Assembly: GCF_028453695.1 (NCBI RefSeq)
Contig: NC_135777.1
Span: 16,295,714 to 16,359,713, forward strand
Direction: 5' to 3'
Length of the DNA: 64,000 bases
Source of the DNA: Augochlora pura
Taxonomy: Eukaryota; Arthropoda; Insecta; Hymenoptera; Halictidae
Part shown: in pieces, positions 1 through 12,039 of the stretch
How positions within the stretch are numbered: the first letter of the stretch is position 1
Layout: every line of letters begins with the position of its first letter
The notes under the pieces: model-generated
The model's input: the letters and a program-made list of their open reading frames with translations, nothing else
Database searches by the model: none
What the model was told of the DNA's origin: nothing
Translations under genes and position numbers: made by a program

Positions 1-2
1 AT

Positions 3-158
3 ACCGGTACGAGGAATCGAATAGATAATAGGAAAATACGTGCTGAGAAAATATTGTGTTTATTATCGGGAGTTGAGATTTCATTAGACGAAAATATTGC
101 AGACGAGAACGCCTGCAGCGATGATAAGAATGGTTTCCGAGTCGGTATGTTGTTCTGA
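3..158 (+). other. Open frame at left window edge, possible exon fragment
   Basis: The frame starting at base 3 is open from the window edge to a TGA at 156-158, about 51 codons, although the DNA is AT-rich. A GTATGT, usable as a splice donor, lies at 145 inside it. The residues just before that donor (ENACSDDKNGFRV) look protein-like, with a Cys and a run of polar residues. No family is recognised, and an open run this long has an appreciable chance of occurring by accident in this composition. It could be the 3' part of an exon that begins outside the window. Confidence 0.15.
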
Positions 159-2565
159 GATTTCAGATACGTGAACCGTGCAATAATACCGGGGGGGTCG
201 AACGTTTGCTAGCAACATGTCTGGAAAATATTTATCAATCGTTTTAAACTTTAATCAGCGGGAATCAGCGATAAATGTTAACGCGTTGGTTGATGTCTCT
301 GCGGTGCTCGAAACTGTGCAACCGTGTCCGAATTTTCTTCTAACCGAATATTTGGACTTTATTCAGGTTTATTTGCAAATAAGAATTATGCAATCGATGT
401 GATGTATTGTTGTATTTAATCGTTTTCATTTCACGGTTTCACAATTGTTAGGAGTTTATAATTTACGGTTAAGAATTTTTCTAGAAATTGTAGAATAGCT
501 ACTCCAATTTTTAACGTGTAGTAATAGTATAAAATTAATGTTGTTTCGAATAATTATAGTATAATATGCTTTTTAAGATTCGTCTACAACACAGTAATAA
601 ATATATACTTTTTCAAGTAGGAAGAAGTCGAATAACTTACTGTTAATATGCTTATTATTAATATGCTTGTTATTAATCTGCTTACATTTAATATGCCTAC
701 TATTAAAATATGCTTGTTATTAACATCCTTATTATTAATATCCTTATTATTATTACGCTTATTATTAATCTTATTATTAATATACGTCATTCACCAATTA
801 TTATTATTATTATTATCGTTAACAACAACCGATCGTTCCGCTCGCTTTTATGTTAAATTAATTTCTTGCATATACTTTGCCAACTGCTTGATATTTGTAC
901 TGAATCTTGTCAAGATTATAAACAGAGATATAGCCGAGGTAGTTAGGATACGTAATGTTTGGATAATCGATTTCTTGCCGATAGGAAAGTGATTATACTT
1001 ATTATCGATTTATAGAAAAGTTATTTTAGATTAAGCATAGGAAGGCTCTGGAGCAAATATTTAGCAACCGTTACCGGTCCAACTTTTACTTGCCACGTAT
1101 AAAAAGTTTATAAAAGCGGAAAAAAGGTAAAAGTTTATAACTCGGTATCGGTAAAAATATATACGACATTAACATCCATACATTCAAGACAGAATAACAA
1201 AATAATATTACATCAAGCTAAAATAACTTATTATATTACTTAGTAAACGACATTGAAAACGTCGTTTTAATTTACGAATAAAGTGACGATTAAAATTACT
1301 TGCTTATGTTTATTATATTTAATGATTACGCAAGAGCATTTTTACACCCAGTGCGGTTACAATACAAAATTTAAAGAATAAACTTTGGCTACAATTTTAT
1401 TGATTCCACTAAAAGCAACTGAAATAAATAATAAATAAATAATAGATTTAAATATATAAATAATTAAACTATACATTAAAATTTGCATAATACCATTGCA
1501 CCCTGGTACACGGTATAAAGGAAGTGTGGAAAAATTTGTACAAGTTAACAAATATGAAAAATCATAGAACATAGTTGCTTTATAAAATTATAGAAAGTTA
1601 AATTAACATTATAATTATAGTTTTAATTGTAAAAAGATGCGCAGTGGACGTAACTGCATAGTTTGAAGGAAATCGACAGCAGAGGTCTCTTAAATCGCGA
1701 ATTATAATTCGGATAACCGACTCCCGAGCGGAAAGCACCAGAGATTCCGGGGCAATCAACGATTATAATTGAAATTTGAAGTAATTAAACCCACAGATTT
1801 GAGAAATGAGCTATCCAAACGTTGCTAACCACCGCGTTGCGTTAAGCGGCGCTGCAGTCATAAAAGAAATGATAACCATAAAGAAATTACACAGTTGCTT
1901 TACCGACGCGTTGCGCGCTACCTCGATCGCTTTTTATTGCCGTACGTACCCGTCCTAGTCATAACTCCGTTAATACTCGACGATCCTTTTCTTTTACATC
2001 ACTTGCCAAGAACATCCCAAGAACAACGGTCATTAAAAATTTATTTAAAAATAAGTCGATCTTCCGTGCGTGAAACGAAAATTTACCTTCGCGCTTCAAC
2101 TTCGTGCGTTCTTTACACGTTCAAGAAATCGTTTGATCCTTTTAAACGATGAGCAGAATCAAAGTTTCAGTTAATCGTATTAAAAAGCTATAAGTTTAAT
2201 AAAAAAGTTGTCATATCTTAAATTTGGTAGAAATCGTGCGAGGAAATTATGAATACTTCTTTTTAATGGAAAAGAAAACTCCTTTATTCAGGCTTCGATT
2301 TTAATGAAAATGTTGAAGAGTCTAAATAAATTTATTCTCACGCTGATAAAGCATTTTAGGAGAGTTATTTTATAATGTTGTTCAGGGTATCCATTTGAGT
2401 GTTAGTAACAGTATATTTATACAACATCTGAATTTTCATTTCGAACTGCGAAATGCTGTTCACATTGAATACCACCAAAAACACATGAAAAACTCGAAAG
2501 TCGGTGAACTGAAAAAAGTATCAACTATTCCAAAATAAAACATTAGCAAGTGTGTGAATATTTGC
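159..2565. other. AT-rich non-coding stretch
   Basis: No coding exon is supported here. The stretch is AT-rich with a TTATTAATATGCTT-type tandem repeat at 641-818. Short frames at 217-402, 648-992 and 1895-2152 are low-complexity or lack splice context. Confidence 0.6.
641..818. repeat. AT-rich tandem repeat (TTATTAATATGCTT-like)
   Basis: Degenerate 12-15 base units of the type TTATTAATATGCTT are repeated more than ten times and pass into a pure TTA run at the right end. The open frames on both strands here are by-products of the repeat. Confidence 0.8.
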
Positions 2566-2828
2566 TTGACCCCCTCCCGTGCCATTTAGCTCAACGAAAC
2601 TCGGGCCCGAGCGGCCCGTATCAACGCGCGCTAAACAGACCAGACTGATGTTTGTAAACAGTCGCAATACGATCCGAAATGTAGATGCCCAAGTATGTGT
2701 TCGCGACTCAGACTCGCAATATTTATGTTTGGCCCAAGTAACTGTTCGCGAGTCCGACTCGCGATATTCATGTTCGGGCAAAAATCTTCATCGCGAGTCT
2801 GACTCGCTAAAGTACGGGAAGGGGTTAA
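2566..2828. mobile_element. TTAA-type MITE, family F3, internally deleted copy
   Basis: The left end is TTGACCCCCTCCCGTGCC (TTAA degenerated to TTGA). The right end is CGGGAAGGGGTTAA. The first ~113 bases differ from the longer copy at 30466 by only about four changes, and the last ~125 bases match its right end. The central part (equivalent to 30589-30940) is missing, so this is a deletion derivative. Three 15-bp palindromes (core CGAGTC-N-GACTCG) start at 2703, 2748 and 2793, exactly 45 bases apart. No transposase is encoded. TTAA flanks and CC-starting inverted ends fit the piggyBac superfamily by structure only. Confidence 0.85.
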
Positions 2829-2901
2829 ACATCGACGCCAAGAGGACGGAATTTGATTTCTAAACGTATTGCAAGTAGAAACCTCGACGTGACTCGTCGA
2901 A

Positions 2902-2986
2902 GTCCACCGAGCAGATAAAAACTTTATTAGCCCACGAAGCGGATAAAAACCTTTATTAGTCCACGAAGCGTACAAAAATTATTATT
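2902..2986. repeat. Three-unit tandem repeat, ~29 bp
   Basis: Three adjacent units of the form TCCACGAAGCGGATAAAAAC plus TTTATTAG start at about 2902, 2930 and 2959 and diverge progressively. They lie just outside the F3 element and are unrelated to its array. Confidence 0.8.
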
Positions 2987-3239
2987 CGAGAACTGCGCGG
3001 CGGCGTCGCTCGTGAACGCGTCCAACAGCAAGAGAAATCAGCGGGAAATCCTAGAATAGCCGACACAGGATCCCGATACGGTGACGCAGCCTTGATTTTG
3101 TAATCCATGGAAGGCGCAAACGCGATCCCTGATACGCGCATTATTCTTGCAAGGATGAAATTCAAACATAGGAAACAGTTCGCAATTAGTGCCTTATTAT
3201 GAATTGATATCCGATGCGGCTATATACGAGGCATTTATC

Positions 3240-3730
3240 TCCTTTCCCCGTTCCCCGGGGCGGTGCGCGCCGTTTGTCGGGCTTGTGCGCGCAACCACCG
3301 CGAACGCCGGCATGTGCGTTCTATGCACTTGTTAACGTTGGCCACCGTCCGCGTATCCGTGCCCGTTTAGCTTAAGCAATTCCGCGCGTTTGTTTCTCCG
3401 TCCGCCGTTCTTTTTTCTCGGTTTTTCGGCGGGAAGCGACGGCGGCTGCGCGCGACCGCTCTCTCTCTCTCCCCCTCCCCTCCGCCCTCCGCTCCCCTCA
3501 AAACCGCGAAACTTTAATTCCGCGCGCTCGGTTATTTTAAATTACGTAACGCGTATTATATTCGTCCGAGCGTGTTTGTCGCGGACCGGAGCAATCCGAC
3601 GGTAACGCTCGAATTTGTTCGGCGCGTGTATCCCTCTGACGGTCGCCGGGCTCTTCTTTTATCGCACGGTTAAAGTATTAACAAACAGAGCGGTACGCGC
3701 GCGGTGCTCGCGGACAGTTCGAGGTGAATT
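3240..3730. promoter_or_regulatory. CpG-rich patch with CT tract, possible promoter
   Basis: A sharply GC- and CpG-rich block in AT-rich surroundings. A TATATA sequence lies at about 3221 and a CTCTCTCTCT plus C-rich tract at 3460-3500, as often seen in insect promoters. No start-codon exon with a good donor follows, so promoter function is only a guess. It may equally be one of the GC-rich non-coding patches common in this window. Confidence 0.2.
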
Positions 3731-5136
3731 ATTCAATTCGTACCGGCCGCAAGGTTATTATATTTTCCGAGTACCTTCGCCGTGAATTTGTAATGGCGGT
3801 CGACGGTTTCTCGCGACGTGTAATTGGTGGTATTAGCGCCTGAACAATTAGGTTCGTTGGCACGGGCGAAACCTCGGATATCTTGATTAACGCTTTGATT
3901 GCCCCCGTCAACCGTGTATGAGTCGCTGAATTATTTGCATCGACGTTCATTTTTACGCCGCGCGCGATCGCGTCTGCCGAAATTTTATTAGGATCCGTGA
4001 AACGTTAAAATGTTAAGATATTTATTTTTTTTAATGGTCTTTTGATTTACATTTTAATTGAGTAATATATTTTATGAAGAATTCACTGAGATAAGTATTA
4101 CCGAATTATTTGTGAGATAAATTTTTTAAATTCCAATTCGACTGTTTTTATTTCATTGTGTATTCGGATAATAGAATTCCTTGGTCCAGTCATGGTGCTA
4201 AATTAATTTTTATTGAACAATGGCGTTGCAGGTGACGAGCCTCAACTATGATTTCTTTTACAGCTACGTTGACTAGCACTGCTTCATTTTTAATAATTAT
4301 CCTAAAAGAACGATGCAATTTTTATTTTCATTTACATTTATTCTCTAAAACTAATAATAGGAGAATTAATTTTCGTTTCAATTTAGAATAAATAAGTAAA
4401 ATTCATATTTAGCAGTTCATGAAATCTTCGCCGCGAGTCTGGTACATTGTTACAGTGAAAAATGAATTGTTTATGCGTGAAACGTATTCGCGCAATAAAG
4501 AATTCTAAGTATCGATAGTTTGGATCCTTTACGATTTACGAGTACGTCGCGCACCGTGTCGGCAATTAATTGAATAATTGCGTTAAACGATTTATTTACG
4601 AGCGTTTGCGAATCCCGACGCGTCCGCGCGGCGTTCCCGCAAGATGCAATAAATTAAAGAGAATTTAATGTGAAATCAATTTTTAATCGGGTATTATTAT
4701 TGCGTATCGATTCTCGCGCGGCTGTATCGAGTTATTAAGTATTGTTAATAAATTAAGCGAGGAGTTTATTTCGAACAAACGAATTATATTAATATCGCGA
4801 CCGAATAACCCGTCTCTGTACATAAACAAAGAATTTGTGGTCTTTCGATGAAACCATTCGAATAGCGTGAACGTACGTTTCAATATTACATAAATTATAA
4901 AATACTGATATTTGCCGTGAATTATCGCGTACACGTTTGACGAATGTATGGATAATTACTAGGCTGTGGATCTTGATGCATTCACGCGACCTGCAGATTT
5001 TTAAAATGCAAAGGAAGGTATAAATTAATGAGAATTAATAGCGTCTGAATTTCATTTTTATGAAAAGAGTTAATAATTAATCGCCGTTTAGTGTGTCTTG
5101 CCATTAAGGGTATACACGTATACGTGCAATAAAAAA
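3731..5136. other. AT-rich non-coding stretch
   Basis: Apart from the tiny candidate exon at 4232, nothing here looks coded. Composition alternates between AT-rich and modestly CpG-rich. Confidence 0.6.
4232..4276 (+). other. Possible short terminal exon (14 codons plus stop)
   Basis: A TTGCAG acceptor-like hexamer is followed directly by GTGACGAGCCTCAACTATGA and onward to TAG, reading VTSLNYDFFYSYVD. The segment is more GC-rich and more codon-like than its AT-rich flanks, and an AATAAA lies about 110 bases downstream (near 4387). The upstream pyrimidine tract is weak, and without the tract the same frame would start at an ATG at 4220. This could be the last exon of a + strand gene or chance. 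No family can be assigned. Confidence 0.2.
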
Positions 5137-5420
5137 TAACTCTTTGCACTCGAAGCCATTTTAAGCCTAGATCTAAAATAGTGAATTTGACCAGCTATAT
5201 TCCCATTTTAGAATAGTACAATTTATTTACAATTCATTATATTAACATTTATATTAGTGCAATTTACGCAAATGAAGTCTTGTAATTCGTAAAATTGTGA
5301 CGTTTTCAGAAGTTTTTTTTTAGATCGATCGGCCTTTAATAATGTCAACATTATTTTCGAATTAATATAACAAATTATCATTGGTGCTTCAGAGCCGTCA
5401 CTCGAGTGCAAAGGGTTTAA
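5137..5420. mobile_element. TTAA-type MITE, family F1
   Basis: Left end TAACTCTTTGCACTCGAAGCC and right end CACTCGAGTGCAAAGGGTTTAA form imperfect inverted repeats bounded by slightly decayed TTAA. The left interior (GCCATTTTAAGCCTAGATC) matches the copies at 17861 and 37651. The right subterminal GGTGCTTCAGAGCC matches the copy at 25936 and the fragment near 36550. About 284 bp, no coding capacity. Confidence 0.85.
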
Positions 5421-8010
5421 TCGTTTCATCAAGTGATTTGCCACGATGGTATTTCTCGATTGGGATAGGAGTTGCGTGTTTTTATTCCCGGCGGATCGAT
5501 GTCACGGTGAAAGTAGTATAATTGCGCGTGTAATTATTACGTTGCTAAACAATTTCCATATTTCGTGCACGCTCGGCCACGGTTCCCTTAAACAAGTCCC
5601 GCGTTTGCACGGGATCGATCGATCGAAATTCACGCGGAGGTTTCACTCTCTACTACTAACCGAGTTAAATTTGTCACAGGGATGCCTTCACGCAGCCGTT
5701 AATTACTGATAGCTGCACTTCAACCTTTCATATCTGCCGATTGGTAATAATAGTAAATGTTACACATTAATAATAGAACACGGGGCAATATCGAAATAAC
5801 GCGATAAGACAACGTTCGCGGCAGCCACTCCCGGGCACTGGCTCGATTTTTAATCGCATTAGCAGGAAGCGACGAGCTTTCGTTAAATAATTAAAAATTG
5901 TACCGTAATCATTGTTCCTCGGAACAAAAGGAATACGAAGATATTCATCAAAAATTGAATCACGCTACAGGATGCAATAATTAGCGTATAGATGTTACGA
6001 AATTAAATGAAACATCAATAGTTTCTATGCCATTGAAAAATCCATCATAGCTATTCGACGAATTAATCATTTTTATTCAAACTTAATAATTTTTATTTGA
6101 ATTGTAATTTCTATTTTCGCTTAATCATATTCGGTCAAATGTTCCATCATTTATATTTTCACTGACCCCTTTTTTTTTAAAGGTACCATCATCTCTATTT
6201 TCGCTAGACTTTTTTCATTTAAAGATTCCATCATTTATATTGTCACTTAACTATTTTCATTCAAAGAATCCGTCATTTAAACTTTCATTCAACCATTTCC
6301 ATTTCAAGATGCAATCGTTTCTATTCTTATTTTATCGTTTTCATGTTAAAATCGTTATTGAATTCAACTAAATCCTGACAAATTGAATTTTTGTCTACTG
6401 ATGGGAAAAGAATACTTTCAATTAAAAATAAAATTAGATAATAATATTAAATAATTATAATGCAGAAGCCATGTTATAAGACACTTAAATATTGTATGAC
6501 ATGAATATTTGTAGGACCCTTATTATTTAATACTAACCTTAGCTCTTTTCATATAAAATCGTTGCCAATACGATAAAGAAGCTGCCGCTGTGCATGTAAA
6601 ATTTAGATTAGCGGGTACATTTTAATGACCTCAGATGGCGGGTCATTATTAAAACACGCGCACCATTCCGCGGGGAAACTGTTCTTGCCACTCCGTTGCT
6701 TATAAACTATTTGCCCCGTTACAACGTGATGAAACTATAATACATCGATCGTTCTACGCAAATATTTTCGAGTCATCTTTTCGCAGCGCCATCTAAGCTC
6801 TAAGTAACCCGAACTCTGTATTATCTGACCCGAACATCCTGACCAACAAAATCCCAATTCATACATCGCCGCGGCACGGTGGTTGAAGCACTGCTCTATC
6901 ATTCCCGCTTCTAATCCAGAATTGGAAAGACCCGGGAAAGTCTTACACTGGAATACCATAATAAAACTTCCGAAAATTATTCCGAAAAATTAGTTGCCGA
7001 TTAAATCATCGCCGAAAATTAATCGCGCGCATTTAAGCGCCGTTTAATTCGCACGTCTGACCAATAGCAGTTAATCTCTAGTCGCGACAATGTTTACACA
7101 TATTAACGGTGATTTAGTTGTATTCGTTGCCGATAAAAGTTGCGCGTAAACTAATGGTTCCGAGCGGGCAAGTGCCACGATTTGTAGAGTGCTGATATCA
7201 GGCGTTTGCAGCGAAGTTAATTACATTCCGGAGTTGGCACGATTTTAGCGGAGATCTTGATTACTTCTAAAGTTCGTACTAACACTAATCTCGGCAACAC
7301 TTTTCCCAGAACCGCTGCATAAAAATTCATTTGTTTATAGACGTTCGCAGCAGTATTCGCGCTAAGTAGAAAGTGCGGTTCATAGTCGGACGCGATGTAA
7401 CATAATTTGAAACAAAATTGAAATTTTGCTGAATATAATTTTTCGTGAACAATTCTTATTTATTTTAATGTTGTATAAATGTAATAAAAATGATAAAAGT
7501 TCCATTAGATTTACAACCAGCTGCACAATTATTCAGATACAGGGATTCTCAATAGTAAAACTGCAATATCTATCAAATTAATAATTTTTCGACTTAATTA
7601 GGTTAATGAAATTTTTATTCAGAATTTCGAAGTGCATTGTATCGAAAAAATGATATGAATACATTTAAAAAAATACGGTGAGTTTTGCGTACCTTTTACA
7701 CGTTTATTAATTAAAATACGATGTCCGGTACATGTACAAAATACGTATTGTAATATAATCGCGCACATTTAAATCCGAAAACGTTCCAAACAATGAAGTA
7801 AATAATCCAAATCAATTCCAGCAAACAGCGCGCTTATTGTAAGAGACGGCGAAGAAATGATTTAACGATACTTCGGTGCGAAGCGCTGCGGGAAATCGGG
7901 CAATTGTTCGAACAGAACATATTTAAGACCGTAAGTAAATTATCGAGGGGAGAGGCGGCAGAAGATTAAGAAATCTCAATTCCCGCGATCTCCGTGAAAT
8001 ATTAATAATT
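5421..8010. other. Non-coding stretch with imperfect repeats
   Basis: No exon is recognised. Between about 6055 and 6330 a ~60-bp motif (ATTTTCATTTAAAGATTCCA plus CATCATTTATATTTTC) recurs four to five times. The rest is unique AT-rich sequence. Confidence 0.55.
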
Positions 8011-8660
8011 ATTGGGTTAGCGGGAGGAACGGAATACCTTTCTGAAGCAATTCAGTGTCAATTACCTTTCCTTTCTCGTTTCGCAGCGGCGCGGCAGATC
8101 GTAGACATCCGAACGCAGTAATGACGGCGGAGATCGTACCTCGTAATTTTAGAACAATCACTTCTATCATTCTAAATTCCGCCTCTCGTATTCTCATAAC
8201 GTCGAGGGGGGGGTCCAGGCCAGACCGCTTCCCCGACTCTTGCCGTCTACCATCGGCTTCTTCGTGCTCATCGGCGCAGCTCGCCGTGCCCGCCCGGTAG
8301 GTCGTGATCTCCTTAGATGCGTGGAATTGTCGCAACGAAACTCGTTGTACCGTGTCGAGAAACAGAACGAGCCGTCTAACCGCCGTTTCGGCGAGAAAAG
8401 GAGCGACGTTGATCAATGACGCGACAAATACCGGGCAAATGATACAATCGCGTCGCGATATTCCGCGTCGAACCGGACCTTCCTCGATCGTTCGCCGATT
8501 CGAATTCTACCGCCAAGCCGATCGTTCGTTCTCGAGATTCTTTTAAATTTCTTATTCATCTCCGATACAAGCAGTTACGCTGGTTTCGATTAGTTTCCAC
8601 CGCCTCGCCGGGGAGAAGCGACAAGTAGGCTGAAGCAGCCAATTACTGTGCCCCGTTTGC
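8011..8660. other. CpG-rich patch with long chance frames
   Basis: A GC-rich block with overlapping open frames on both strands (minus 8009-8416, 135 codons; plus 8055-8300 and 8304-8546). None has a recognisable domain, splice signals or a clear bias for one frame. The minus-strand frame is the longest and could hide an exon, but I cannot support it. Confidence 0.4.
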
Positions 8661-9270
8661 GGACTTCGAGCGTTTCCGCTGTTGAATGGAAATTCCGGAA
8701 TTTCATTGATATTCCTTAACATTGAATTATAACATTCAGCGGAGTTTTTGGAAAAGATACATCATAATTATATTAATAATAAAATTTGTCATATTTTTTG
8801 ATAAAGTATTATATCATAATTGCCACGATACTGTTACTATTAACTAGGAACTTATTATTAACTGTTTTAAGAACTTCAATCTCTCGCATATATAATTTTA
8901 ACAAATCCAATTTAAGTATACAAATTTAATACGTCTGCTTCAGTGAATGTAAAGTTAATTACGTTTGAAAATAAACTAAAGGCACAGTAATCGGCTACAA
9001 ACCGTCCGAAATGATGCTTTTCATCAGCGCGAACGAAGCTGCGTTAATGCTGTACCGCTCGCTGTTTTCTTGTTAAGATTCCTTTTGAATTTGGTACAGA
9101 GGGAGCGTTGTATATAATGAAACAATACAGCTGCGAAGGTCAGCGAAAAAATGTTCATTGCGTTGAACAGTTGCGGCGGTAGACGATCTCTAGACATTTT
9201 CAGTGCAAACTTTGCGTAAGATTCTCCGTACGCCGGATTTTTTGAGTCGTCCGGTTTCCTTTTTCTGTTC
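8661..9270. other. AT-rich non-coding stretch
   Basis: Nothing recognisable: no exon, repeat or element end was seen. Confidence 0.5.
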
Positions 9271-9380
9271 GGCCGATAAAGCGTGCGCGAAGTTACGGAA
9301 TTTTACGCTTAATGGACAAACGTTTCGCGCGTACGGCGGACAAGATAAATCGCGGATTTCAAGCCGCGTGGATTTCTTTC
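9271..9380. repeat. Local duplication, copy 1
   Basis: GGCCGATAAAGCGTGCGCGA through GATTTCTTTC is repeated with moderate divergence at 9851-9961, in the same orientation and offset by 580 bases. Shared words include AATGGACAAACGTT and CGCGCGTACG-CGGACAAGAT. The frames across it are not conserved as protein. Confidence 0.8.
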
Positions 9381-9850
9381 GGTCGAGCTTTTTAAAGCCT
9401 CTTTAGCGCGCAGTTGTGCCGAAGACGAACGAATTTTTGTCCAACCCGTTCATCGCGGCGACAACTGCACCGCGTGGATTCTCAAATTTGACTTTTTCAG
9501 GCGAGTCGAGAATTAATTGGAAGCTCGTTAACACCAATGTACTCGCTCCTTTGTTGACAATTTTTCCAAGTGGCGTCAGCTACGCGTTCAGCGCAATGAA
9601 ATTAAATTCAACGAACATACAGGTTGCATTTTGAAGAGATTTCTGCACTTTTGTTAACATTTTCATACTCTTTTTTTTTATATCCAATTCTATGGACGCG
9701 TCATGCGACGAAGTGGGGAATGATCGGCGGAAATGTATACCTGTCATTTCGAACGAGGAAGTGTTTTATGAAATTTTCTGGCATCCCGCGGTTTAATCAA
9801 ATTTTTCAAGCGAATTCCAAGCGCATGATTTTCGCTACGCTCATTTTTCG

Positions 9851-9961
9851 GGTCGATAAAGCGTGCAGAAAGTTGCCAGATTTCACGTTTAATGGACAAA
9901 CGTTCGCGCGTACGCCGGACAAGATGAATCGCGGATTCCGACTTGCCGGGGTGATTTCTTT
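9851..9961. repeat. Local duplication, copy 2
   Basis: Partner of 9271-9380. The two copies differ by many substitutions and small indels, so the duplication is old or the shared sequence is a dispersed GC-rich repeat. Confidence 0.8.
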
Positions 9962-10064
9962 TCCGCAACAAAACCTGGCCGGCCCGCGCGAATTTCGTGG
10001 CTCTGGCACGGCGACTCAGATCGCGCGGCCCGCGCGATATAACATTTTATTTGTCGCGGTTTAA

Positions 10065-11280
10065 TATTTGCAATTAAATGCGCAGCCGGTCGCACACGTG
10101 AAACATTGGCGTATAAATCCTTCAGGAATATTAATTGGACGTCCAAGTTTTTCTTTGCGTACGGCGATCATAATTTACTGCGGAATGATAATGTTCCCTC
10201 CGCTACCGTAATTCAAACTGATAATTAGAATGCTGAAAAACCGTTAAACTCCGTCGGCCGGGGCCCTTCATCTTCATAATCAAATATTTCTCAATCAAAC
10301 ATTTGCGGGTACCAATAATTATACGATCACACGGTGTAATATTCCGTGGAAAACGGGGGAGCCAACGGCGGACACAACGCGGAAACATTCGGCAACTGTT
10401 CACGACATAATCGGGAAACGATGAAACGAAACTCCTCTTTCAACTTCGATAAATATTTTCCATTTCCCTGTCTTTCTCTTATTCTGCAATATTTCAGCTT
10501 TCATTGCTGTTTCGTCCTTTCATTTCGATTATATTAATTGCTCTATCATTTTGCTATAGAACTGGATGATTTTGCTGGTAGCCTGTTATATAAATAAGTT
10601 CGATTATTACTATAAATATTTTAAAGATTTTTCTACATAAAGTTATGTAACATTTATAAAAATATTTCAATTGTGATTCGTTGCGAATGCTTTAGTATGA
10701 GTAGGTATTTCGAATATAGTTTTTAATAGAAAAAGAGCAACTTTTAACCAGGAAACGGACAATTATTTTTATGAAAAAATTATTCAATAGAACTGCAATT
10801 ATTTGTTTTAAAGTTTAACAAGCGGGTGCTGTAGTAATAATTTAAATGGTGTGCTTTATTCATGCAATATCGTGCCAATGTTCTCAATTATATTTATGGT
10901 TATATAGAATATGATAACTATTAAATTATAATTATATTATAATCAAAAATATAAATACAATGACTATTAAATTATAATTATATTATAATTATAAATATAA
11001 TAACTGTTAAAAATTATTCAACTGTGAATTCTTCAACTTCAAAATCAGTCGACTGTAGAATTATTTTCGGACTTCAACAAGATGAACTTATTACCTTCTG
11101 GAAAACTTTTTTAACGTTATTATACATTTGGTATCTCATTACTCCAAAACCCGCAATTCGAGAAATATTTCTGTACTCAAAACAATTTACTTCAAAGACT
11201 GCCTTATAATTATTTCAATTACAAACCATTATTGTCACGCCCTAATTCAACCCTTCAAATTTGTTAAACCATATTCAAGT
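10065..11280. other. AT-rich non-coding stretch with short tandem repeat
   Basis: At 10911-11010 a ~48-bp AT-rich unit (ACTATTAAATTATAATTATA plus TTATAAT) occurs twice. No exon is seen. Confidence 0.55.
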
Positions 11281-12039
11281 AGCCGCAATTCACCCCACCA
11301 AATCAAACAAAAGACTCGAAGATGACCGCACTATCACCTTCGACTCACCGAAACAATCGCACGACGCATCGACCCCCGAAAGTTCCCGAAATTCCCAGCA
11401 ACGTTCGCAGTCGATTTTTACCTTGCACGAAGAGAGCCGCCGGTCTCTCCTCACAACTGCCGGACGTCGGCCAACAACACCGGCTAACAACGGCGACCCC
11501 ATCCCTGCGCAATTGTGCGCTGCATAAACAAACAAAAGCATCATAGAACATCGTCTGCTGGAAGTCTAAGAACCGCACGCGCGACTGCGGTAGAACCGTA
11601 TTCCCACGCCATGCATACTTTTCGCGTCTAAAACCAAAAAGAAAAAACAAAAGGAAAAGAGAGGGGGAGAAGAGAAAGGTCCCCGAAACTCGTCTCCGTT
11701 CCAGCAGACGCCGGATAGCTGTGCGCGCGGTGCTTAATAATTAACCGGCGAAATGGATATATTAATTCAGCGGAACGATTCCAGGGGAATTCGGCGCCGC
11801 GCGCGCGGCGTCGTGTTTCCGCTCCGGTGCGTCGTCGCGGGGTTCGCCATCGGAATTAACCGGTATCATAGGCACGCGACGTCACCGATTACGAGGGGGC
11901 CTGGAAGTTGCTTTAACGAAACTCGTTACCTGGTACCAGGGACATCTCTGGAAGCAGGCAAGAGGGATGCGGCGTAGCCAGTCGACCAAGCAGCTGTAAC
12001 GTCGCCGCGTTGCCAGAAGAACCGGCGCGAGGGGATGAA

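Noticed and set aside
2521..2781. Minus-strand frame sharing ~30 residues with the frame at 30422-30613
   Set aside because: The similarity comes from the two F3 element copies; the shared peptide lies in the non-coding left end and the frames diverge at the element edges.
8009..8416. 135-codon minus-strand frame
   Set aside because: No recognisable domain, overlapping frames on the other strand and no splice sites; kept only as part of a GC patch.
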